Source: Metarhizium brunneum
Lineage: Eukaryota; Ascomycota; Sordariomycetes; Hypocreales; Clavicipitaceae
Assembly (NCBI RefSeq): GCF_013426205.1
Contig: NC_089422.1
Location: 1,178,001-1,242,000, forward strand
DNA length: 64,000 nucleotides
Reading direction: 5' to 3'
In this document: positions 55,380 to 64,000 of the stretch, piece after piece
How the letters are laid out: the number at the start of each line of letters is the position of its first letter
How positions within the stretch are numbered: the stretch's first letter is position 1
Notes under the pieces: model-generated
The model's database searches: none
What the model was told of the DNA's origin: nothing
The model's input: the letters and a program-made list of their open reading frames with translations, nothing else
Made by a program: the position numbers and the translations under genes

Positions 55380-55819
55380 CGAACGAACTTCCGGTATTAA
55401 CAGCTACAGCATAATTATTAATGCACGTACGTGCGCCCCGATGACCTGTGTGCCATTCATTATCCTCCCTCTCGAGTAGAGCGAGCGAGGCATACGCGTG
55501 TCATGCATGCTATCATTGATTGATACGTCGACAGTTTGGGCGCGCAGTCTAGCTAGCCTGCGCCGTTTGCACAATACAAATAAGTGACGACGACGCTCTT
55601 TTCTCTCTCCTCCTCTCACCCACTGGAGCACATGATTCAACCAGACGAGAAAGCTAGCCAGCTTCACCTACTTGATTAACATTTTCCCCAGCCGGCACGT
55701 CACTCACTCACTACTACCCACACAATACGGACGGAGTATATAGGCCAACATGTTTGCTTTGACTTAATAGCACGATATCACAATCTGTACAAATACAGTC
55801 CTCCTCGCCGCCCTTCCCA
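55380..55819. other. intergenic, DAK 3' flank
   Basis: Short region between MITE copy 2 and the dihydroxyacetone kinase stop. Rich in tetranucleotide repeats (CACTCACTCACT, GTACGTGCG). No gene seen. Confidence 0.5.
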
Positions 55820-57651
55820 TCAAACCTTTTCCCACTCGTCATCCACCCTCCCAGCCAACCCGCCAAAGAAACAAGCCAGCCCAAACGCCCCCGGGTCGGG
55901 AACCTGCTCAAAGCCCTTGCCGCCCACGTACACCGTCCTCCCCAAACTAGCCTGCATGCCCTTTGTATCATCAGCCGCCTTCGCCGCAGCCTCCGCGGCC
56001 TTCTTCACGTCCCCCGTCTTGCCGAGGACTTCAACGAACGGATACAGTGCATCCACAAGGGTTCTGTCCCCGGGCCGAGCAGGTGTATACTTGGACAGCG
56101 CGCCGCAGGATTGCTCAAGGGCCTTGGCCCACGAAGAAGGCGTCAGTTGGCCGGAGGGAAGGGAGCGAAGCGCGTGAGCAAGCGCGTTGAGGAAGATGGC
56201 GTAGAGGGCGCCGGACGTGCCGTCCATGGTGGATTCCACGACGGGAATAATGGATGTCAGTGTCAGGACGGGGTCGTCGGTGAGGGTAGTTTGGTTGATA
56301 TGCTTCAAGACAGCTGAGAGAGAGAGTTAGCGATGCCCATCGATCGTTGTGCCCGTATGCGGAACTCGCCAGACGTACCCTCTGCTCCTCTCTTCAACCC
56401 AATGCCGCAGTCCCCATCCCCGACGACGGTATCATACCGCGTGACTTCTGGCTCGGCGGCAATGACCCTCTCCAGAGCCAATTCCAGCCTCTCTTTGACG
56501 ATGCTCTTGTCCATTCTCAGCCCGCTGGGCTTGACTTGCTCACCTTGACCCCTCTCCTCCGTGCGCGTGGCCGTGTTCTTCGCCTCCCACGTCTCCTTGC
56601 GGATCGGGGCCGACCACCCCGTCACTTCTGCGCCAGCATCAAGCAGCTCAATCATCCCGGGGCCGCCGATATCCGTATTGACCACGTTGAGCAGCGAGAT
56701 GCTGAATCCTAACCCGTTCAGACTGGTCATAAATGTACCCGTTATGATGCGAACAGGGTGGATTCCATATTTGGAGTCCAGCTGCGTCACAACCTCCGTC
56801 GTAATGCCGCCCATTTCCAAGACAGACACGCCTCCCAAGTTGTTGACCATCAACACGACCTCATTGGAGTTGACGTTGAGGAACGCGCGGTCCTTGTCGC
56901 CGGAATCAAGCAGTTGGGCAAGCATCCTGCCCACCAACCGAGGCAGATCGAGCTTCGCCCTCTCGGAGCCAGGCTCGTTGTGAATGCCCATGCCGATCTC
57001 TGCCTCCCCCCGTGCCAGCTTGTCGTCCTGGGCATCGACCGCCCTCCCCGGCACGTGAACGTGCTCCAGACTCGCCCCGACGCTGACGGTATTCTCGGCC
57101 GTCAACCTCGCCACCTTGGCGACGTCGCCCAGAGACCGGCCCCTTGCTGCCAGAGCACCCGCGATCTTCAGCACGAGCACCGTTCCCGCGATACCCCTTC
57201 TCCCCACCTTGCCTGCCTTTGCTCTGCCGACGCCCACGTCATCGCCCACCACCACCATTTCCACGTCTAACCCGCTGGCCTTGGCCTTCTCGACAGCCAC
57301 GCCAAAGTTGAGCACATCGCCTGTGTAGTTCATCACCACCACCAACACACCCTGGGAGGTATCCACGCGGGAGGTGATGCCCGTACGGACCTGTTCGGCG
57401 GATGGGCTGGCGAATATGGTACCTGCCACTGCGGCGGAAAGCATGCCGGGACCGACCATGGCTGCGAAGGAGGGCTCATGGCCGGATCCGCCGCCGGAAA
57501 TGATTGATACTTGGGGAGTTGCATGGCTTGGGCGGCGGTAGATGATTTTGGAGGCTGGGTCGAGAGCGACGTTGGGGTTGGTAAGGGTCAGACTGTGGAG
57601 GGCGCTGTTGACGAGCTGCGTTGGGTCGTCGATGAAGTGTTTGGACGACAT
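55820..57651 (-). CDS. DAK1: dihydroxyacetone kinase, 588 aa
   Basis: ATP-dependent kinase of dihydroxyacetone (and glyceraldehyde), used in glycerol breakdown and in detoxifying dihydroxyacetone. Two exons: 57651-56379 and 56313-55820, with donor GTACGT. The DhaK-like half has SIISGGGSGHEPSFAAMVGP (about 49-68), VVVMNYTGDVLNFGVAVEKA and SVGASLEHVHVPGRAVD, whose His at about 197/199 is the likely covalent substrate anchor. GMGIHNEPG and VNNLGGVSVLEMGG are typical. The DhaL-like half begins near 370 and has VVGDGDCGIGLKRGAE (about 410-424), with the Asp residues that hold Mg-ATP, then MDGTSGALYAIFLNALAHAL. The start 57651 (MSSKHFIDDPTQLV) matches the family; the open frame continues upstream to 57771. 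The symbol is given for the family; paralogue DAK2 is not excluded. Confidence 0.95.
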
Positions 57652-58457
57652 GGTGAAGGTGTTGGTGGCTGATGAATTTTCCAGAAAGTATGGCCCTGGG
57701 GTGTAAGTAGCTTGGCTTCGTTGATTAATGATGCGAGCGCAGAGATCGATGTGGTAGGTAAGTGACGACAAGAGGAATTATGACAAACACGAGTCAATTT
57801 GTCCTAAGAAATAGATATTCCATTGATAATAGAATCACCCACTTGCTCTTGAACAATCCGGCAAGATGATATCAAGTGGCGCAAGTGAAATGACGAGCGG
57901 GGTCACAGTCGTCCGTCGTCCGTCTGCATTGAGTTGTGAACCCGCCCTGCACGGGGAATGCAGATACCGACGTGCATATGCAAGGTCGTGGTGGGGAAGA
58001 ATCCTTGGACGGATGCTGGCGGCCTGAAGTGCCAAATTCCTGGAAGTCCAGAGGAAGCCACAGATGCGGATCCTGGATGGCTTCGCTCCAGGTCGCGAGG
58101 TGTTGCCTCGCCCGCCAATGTAGGATACGCAGCCCCATACATCCAAATCATTCTATTGCTAACCGTTCGAAGACTTATATGCTCCGCTGTCTTGATGCAA
58201 TACTCGAATTGAATCTAACTGACATAGAAGACGCCATGCTGGTTGTAAACCTGTGGCCTTTCTGGCCTCCTCTTATGGAGCCAGTCTCCCAATGGCGACA
58301 ACTGTTTGCTCGCCCTTCTCATTCCAATTCCAATAAACGCCGTTCCATACAAAACCCAAGAATCATGGATGGTATCCCCACCTGCTGAAATATAAAAAAG
58401 AAACAGCTCCAGCTGAATTAAAGACAAAGCAAAAGGCCAACACCCCAGATGTATCTC
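57652..58457. other. intergenic
   Basis: DAK promoter and GH76 gene 3' flank. Small overlapping ORFs without domains. Nothing else recognised. Confidence 0.5.
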
Positions 58458-59972
58458 CTATCTAAACTCCAGGAGCATAAATGCAGTTCCGCCAAGGGCA
58501 CCTACAATGAATAGCATTGTGATAACACCTGCGCCAGCCTTGTCCGCCGTCGTCAAAGGCTTCAGTACGGTCGGATCTTCAGTGCCACCACTGCCGGCGG
58601 ATGGGTTGCCTTTGGATGTACCACCATTGTTTTGCGTCACCGGAGGCGTTGACTTTCGCACGAGGTTATACATGACTGCATCTAAAGCATTCATCTGCTC
58701 ACCAACACCGACCATTCCATCGAACCTGCCCTGCGGGATCCAGCTGAAGCCGCATGCAGTCCCCGGCTGACCCTTGAAATTTGGCGGCGCTGTTGACCCG
58801 GTGCAGGTAGATGCAGCGACCGTGCCGGCCTTTTCAAGCAATGGTTTGATGGTGTCATAGGTATAAGGAACCAGTTGGCTCGTGGCCGCAAGCCAGCGAA
58901 GGAGGTAGCCCTTGAAACTCTGTTGGTCGTTGTTGCATACTTTGTTGAACTCGCAAAACTGCTCGTAAACGACACCGTCTTTGAAGAACTTCTCTGAAGC
59001 ATGCTTCAAAATGCCATCAACTGCCTTCTTCCACTTGTCATCCGACGTAGCATTGTACATGGCCGCGGCACCATGGAGGAAAATGCCCGCGTTATAGGAC
59101 CACTCGAGCATATCGATTCTTGAACAAGTCCCGTCCGGGTCGATACTGATACCATCATGCACTCCGTAGTCACTAGTGATCAGGTTGATGGATTGTTGCC
59201 ACTCAAAAATTTTGGTTGCCCATTCGCCGTAGGTATTGTTACCCGTATAACGATGCAGTCGAGACGCTATGTTGAAGAAGCATCCGTTTGAGATGGAGTT
59301 TTTGTAGTTCCAGCCATTATTGAACTGGAAAATTTGCCATCTCATGCCACCCTTGCAGTCGGCCGGATCCCATCGCAAAACGTATTGGTTGAACACGGCC
59401 TGTGCCAGGGCAAGCCACTGTGCTTGATCGCTGGGAGGGTCGGGGAATTTATTCTCGGCGGCAGACATGGCCGCCATGGCCCAAAAGCCTTGATCGTCGT
59501 TTCCTTCGGTTCTTGTCTGATTCTTGGGCATAAAATCCTTCGTGTCGCCGGCTTGGTGCAGCAGAGCCTGCATTGTGGCGTCATTATAAGAGCTATCCCC
59601 CGTGAGATGCCAATAGTCAATGATGGTCCCAAACATGGCCCCTGCCTCCCACCCTGCTTGGTGTTAGCGTGATGTTGGCGCGTGTTCGGAACGAGGTGTC
59701 GTTCTCACAATAGTATGGATCAGGCAAGTTTCCTGGTGTATCGCCCGTATTGTTTCCGGTATAATATTTCATTAACCCGTAGGCGATTGTCCCGGCTGTG
59801 CTCTTGATGGAGGCTAAACGTCACGAATAATTAGACCACTGTCCACGAAGGAATCTATCGAAGGGCTCTCCAAAGCTAACCCACCTTCATCTTGAATTTG
59901 GACATCAAGACCACTGACGGGAGTGCCCACGAGGACAAGCGACAATGCCGCTGCTGACACAAAGCCTCTCAT
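58458..59972 (-). CDS. GH76 Dfg5/Dcw1-type alpha-1,6-mannanase, GPI-anchored, 462 aa
   Basis: Wall enzyme thought to cross-link GPI proteins to glucan by cutting the GPI mannan. Three exons: 59972-59885, 59813-59709 and 59653-58458, all in phase. A signal peptide (MRGFVSAAALSLVLVGTPVSG) is followed by SIKSTAGTIAYGLMKYYTGN and WWEAGAMFGTIIDYWHLTGD. The catalytic-type Asp-Asp pair is in TRTEGNDDQGFWAMAAMSAA (about 117-118). Further family segments: GMRWQIFQFNNGWNYKNS, NGCFFNIASRLHRYTG, WSYNAGIFLHGAAAMYNAT and SFKGYLLRWLAATSQLVP. The C-terminus has a Ser/Gly-rich region and a hydrophobic tail (GAGVITMLFIVGALGGTAFM) for GPI attachment. ATG 59972 is the first in frame. Length is usual for the family. 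Confidence 0.94.
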
Positions 59973-62900
59973 GCTGCTATAGCGGCGCAAGAGCAAGCCC
60001 AAGAATGTAAATATGTAGAGAATGAACTGAAGAATAGGACTCGTTGGTGGAGCCTGTAGCGTCTAGAGTCAACGAGAGAGGGAAAATGTTGATACAAGCC
60101 CAGCTTGCATTAGTCTAATCGTGATTGTGAGATATTAATCAAGGACAAAATCGACCCCAAACTTGAAACTGGCGTCGCGCGTGAGATTTTCGATATATGT
60201 CGGCAAAATGCAGGCAGGAAGAGAAGCAAGGAGGTTGTCAAATCCCCTGCACCATGGGTATAGGCGTCGAGAAGGACAAACACAAGGCGCGAAATCGAAT
60301 GTTGAGCGAGCGAAAATGAAGTCGGCAGCTACCGTACCAGGCGACTCCTCCGCGTAAGCTGCTGCTTACTAGTCGAGGAAGGAGGTATGGGACGCTGAGA
60401 GAGTGAAGAGGGACAAAAGACGGAGAAGGTGAAGAATGGGAAATGAACGGTAACCCGAATGGATGGCTATGACATGGTTGCAGGGAGTGACGGTGGTCAG
60501 CAGTCGGACCCTGCTCACTTCTCAGGAGACATCCATGGGGATTGTGGGTTTGGGATGCCACTTGGTCACTGCTCCGTGAAAATCCCGGTCGGGGCAAAGC
60601 ACGACTTCCGTGCCGTTCTTGGAGAGGCTTGGTGCCACGGACAATCTTCGTCTGAACTCGTCTCCCAAGCCAGGCTGTTGTCTGGCCTTACCGCTGTCAT
60701 CTCGAAGAACGGCTCAGAGAATGCAGCGTTGATCCTTCTCAAGCCCTCTGATCTGTGACACTAGTCCGCAGCGCCGTGCATGTCTCTCGAATGAGGCTGT
60801 GTCTGTTGGCCCCATGCCATTGGACGCCTGAAACGATTTGGTGGCGTTAAGTAGCGGGCTATGTTACAGAAGGATCTGAGAGGCGATTCTGCTGGTCTCC
60901 CGCTCTCCGTGATGAAAAGAATCAATGGCGGCGGAATGGTCTGGCAACAACTGAACTGCCACGGCTCATTAGGCTAGTCCGTCGTGCCCCTGGGGTTGGG
61001 CCTCGTATTCCTTCATCCCTTGTGTGTACTCCGTACTGGTGGCAGATTTGGTATGCGGTGCCCCTGGCAGATGTCGATGCGCCTTGACGGCAGCACGCTA
61101 GTTGGTCTTGGCACTTCCCCCTTTGAATGTTGGCCCTGTGGAGGAGTGGCCATCTTAAGGAACCACCAGACCAGAGAGACAAAAGGGGCTCAGGGACAAC
61201 TCGGGAAGGACCCACCCACCCAACCAACCAACCACCAAAAGCCAAACTTTCATTAAAAGACTTGTTGCCAGCTTGGAGAAGTCTGAATTGAATTGATGAT
61301 CCATTCTCACCAATCGCTATATGCAATAGTCAGGCAGCTGCAGCACCTATTCAAACGCCCCGTGCGGCCCTAATCGATATCGGCCTGCGAGCTATACAGC
61401 CAGGTCAGACGGCCAGGCCAGACATCGGGCTTGAAGGAGCCCGATAGATTGTCACGACTGCTTCCCCAGTTCAATACGAGCTTATGGGAGCCTCGATCAA
61501 ATGACACGGTCAGGCAGCTTTAATCAATGGGGCTTGTACGCTTGTGGAAGCATGTACCTGCAGTGGGTAGCGGGATTGATGTTGTTGATAACTAGGGCCA
61601 TGACTTCAGGAATATTTGAAGGTTCGGTGCCCCTTGCAGGCCTCTCACAACAGATGTCGCGAAATGTGCGCCCAGGCGATAACAAACAGGGAGTGTTGGC
61701 GCGAGGATTTTCTCTCAGAGAAATCCAGATGGCAGGCTCATCACCACTGACAGCAGGACACGCGATAACGGGGTTTCTAGGTTTCAATCTTTGCAAGCTT
61801 GCGTGCCGGGAAAAGCCGCCTTGAAGCTAGAAAACTTGGCGAGGAGCGGATATTTCGTCTCTGTACGGAGTGCTCCGTATCCCAGTCGAATAGTTGCAAT
61901 ACTCACGCCACACCCACAATGATTCTGATTGATAACATGGGCACACAGTTGGAACACAACAATGCCGAGCGATTTTCACCTTGACAGCTTGTGATGACGA
62001 ATACAGATTTATTTCCTTGCAGGAGGACTGCAGTCCAATATGCAACCTATCAATAGACGCTATCTGATGACCATGTGTCGCAAACTGCGGCTACTTGAGC
62101 TATATTTTACGATAAGCAGTCTTTCAGCTATGTTGAAATAGGCTTCATAAAAAGGCACCAGATTTTGCTTCCAAACTCCCGAATCTCAACTGTCATCAGT
62201 TTACCGGCATCACCCTGTTAGTGCAAAGAGTGACCCTAAAATAGGCATTTCTGGAACCCCTACCCACTCTTGTTCTACAACCCAAATATGTAAGATGCAT
62301 CGTTCAGGAGACTTTCTAAGCTGCCCAACGGATCCATGGCAATTTCAAGAGTCTCGGTCTACGACGTTTCCTTTAGTGTGGTAACTACCTAAGGTGCTAA
62401 ACTAGGACTAGACGAGTCTCATCATCAAGAACGGCCGCGGAGAATGACGGGGTTTTACGGCTTTGCTGAACGCTGAGTATCCCGAGAAAGTGTGCATGCG
62501 CCATGTTGACAAATATTGCAAGGGGATTCTCGTTATCGCATGGAACCTCGATGACTGCTGCATCTTTAGTGTACCTCATTACATCACATCCGTTTAAAGA
62601 ACTATCCCTTAATTTTCGATAAGAAAATTGGTGAGGTCCAAGTCATGGCCCGATAACTGTATGTTCTACTACGGCTCTGTTCAAGTTGGTTGTTCGGGTC
62701 AGTGCGGGAGGCCGCCTGGCCACTAGCAAGAATTGAATCATGCTGGTTTCAATGTTGTTTAAAGAACTCTGTATTGACTAAAGCGGGCGCTCAATCACGA
62801 CATGCCAAGAGTTCCGGATCAGGGGTCTGTGTGGCGATGCATTCAGCCCAGCCAGGCGATACGATCTCTCAACCTTACAGGTGAAGATATACCTTGACGA

Positions 62901-64000
62901 TAGTATCTCCAGGGCGAATAATATGACAGACTGGGTTTCGTTGCCTTGTTTTGTTCCTAGTAACTTGGCACTTTCTCGCTCGGCAAGAGGAAAATGTATT
63001 TGCAGACGAGACAAGCCAGGTCGTCATATTACTGTGGGCTATTTTTTTTTAAAGTGAGTAGTATTCTCGACCGTTGAACTCGCTCTTTGTAGCGACGCAC
63101 AAGCATCGATGCTCCGTCTTGCCTAGTCTTAAGAAGCGCTGGCTCTGTTCATTGTCTAGTCGGGCTTCGTTCGGCATGTCCCCTACTCTCACGATAGTTT
63201 CTGCACTGGGATTTGGGGAAATGTTTATTTCCGGCTGCTGAGTTGAGACAAGGGGATGTCATTATTGAACTACCTTGACCATGGCTTCCTTTCCGCCAAG
63301 TATGCACACTGAACAGTCCGCTCACACTTCCGGTTAGCTCACATGCCTTCACAGCCATGACGCATAGCTACTGCGCAGCGATGTGGTGGATAACAAAATG
63401 GACGAAGTCGTTGATATCCGAGTTCAAAGAATTAGCGAGTACAAACATGAATCGTTTGTAGATGCCGTTGTGCACTGTAAGCGACAATCAATGGAGAAAC
63501 TGACTTCCCGCAGCAGCTCACTTACATGCACAAGAATCATGTGGATACAACAAATCACACCACCACAATTTATATTTTGGAGACGTGATACAAGACTTAC
63601 TTGCTGGCAGAAGACGAGCGGCTTTATTTGGTGCGATGCATTGACTTGACCTCCACAATTGTTGCGAGTAAATGATTCCCATGTCTTTCAACGTCTTGGC
63701 TCCCGCGAGCCAGACTTTGCGATCCAAAAACATCGTCTTCCACGGTATCGAGTAAATAATACATATCGGAGAGCGCTATATGTGACCATCAGGGTTGTCA
63801 TCCTAGACAAGACTTGAACGCCAGCCGAGATGATGAATGGGAATTTATCCAGACTACGCTATCCGACGACCACCTCCAGAACAGCCCAATAGACATGTCA
63901 TATCGACAAAGTCAACAAATTTATTTGCATTGATCTCCACCCCCCAGCTGTCCGCGGTCACGCTCCTGCAGGGAAGTAAGAGCTCCCAAGTCAATATAAG
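59973..64000. other. 4-kb gene-free right end
   Basis: Promoter of the GH76 gene, then nothing that reads as a gene on either strand. TACTCCGTA occurs at 61027 and a TACGGAGTG/TGCTCCGTA pair at 61864-61879. A minus-strand reading at about 63915-63960 (GAGCGTGACCGC through to a TAA after CAATGCAAA, preceded by a CCCTGCAG acceptor-like site) could be the last exon of a gene outside the window, but this is weak. Confidence 0.45.

Noticed and set aside
63915..63960. possible last exon of a minus-strand gene crossing the right edge
   Set aside because: A short open stretch after an acceptor-like CCCTGCAG ending in TAA. Too short to distinguish from chance without sequence beyond the window.

Overview
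The window is nuclear DNA from a filamentous ascomycete, most likely a hypocrealean Sordariomycete of the Metarhizium/Pochonia type. This is inferred from short GT-AG introns (about 48-140 nt) with clear branch points, from gene content, and from resemblance of the predicted proteins to that group. No species call is possible from the sequence alone. No CRISPR, operon, rRNA or convincing tRNA was seen.

Nineteen protein genes are supported, mostly housekeeping, read on both strands. From left to right: UTP13 (partial, minus), an unrecognised membrane-type protein (plus), a DUF6594 membrane protein (plus), MCM5 (minus) divergent from VPS54 (plus), ERG20 farnesyl-diphosphate synthase (minus), a small secreted protein (minus), a GPI-anchored tandem-repeat wall protein (plus), CDC23/APC8 (minus), an RA-PH domain protein (minus), a MAT2B/RmlD-like reductase (minus), MFAP1 (plus) convergent with POL12 (minus), an Ams2/Spt21-like GATA protein (minus), mitochondrial 3-hydroxyisobutyryl-CoA hydrolase (minus), SmD2 (plus), dihydroxyacetone kinase (minus) and a GH76 Dfg5/Dcw1-type wall enzyme (minus). 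Exon joins were read by eye. Each join was checked for splice consensus and for codon phase across the whole gene.

Gene-poor stretches lie at about 3.8-8.4 kb, 22.3-29.1 kb, 53.7-55.8 kb and 60-64 kb. Two of them carry copies of one short AT-rich terminal-inverted-repeat element flanked by TA (6253-6527 and 55136-55377, in opposite orientation). A 9-mer, TACTCCGTA or its reverse complement, recurs ten times, always outside the called genes.

The genes form no single pathway. Replication and cell-cycle genes (MCM5, POL12, CDC23) are scattered among the others, and each has an ACGCGT (MluI cell-cycle box) within about 190 bp upstream of its start codon. None of the other genes has one within 300 bp. 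This fits shared G1/S control by an MBF-type factor, which is inference. Nothing in the window clearly looks like a wholly new multi-gene system. The best leads are the MITE pair, the MCB pattern, the intergenic 9-mer, the stretched GATA finger and the repeat-built wall protein.
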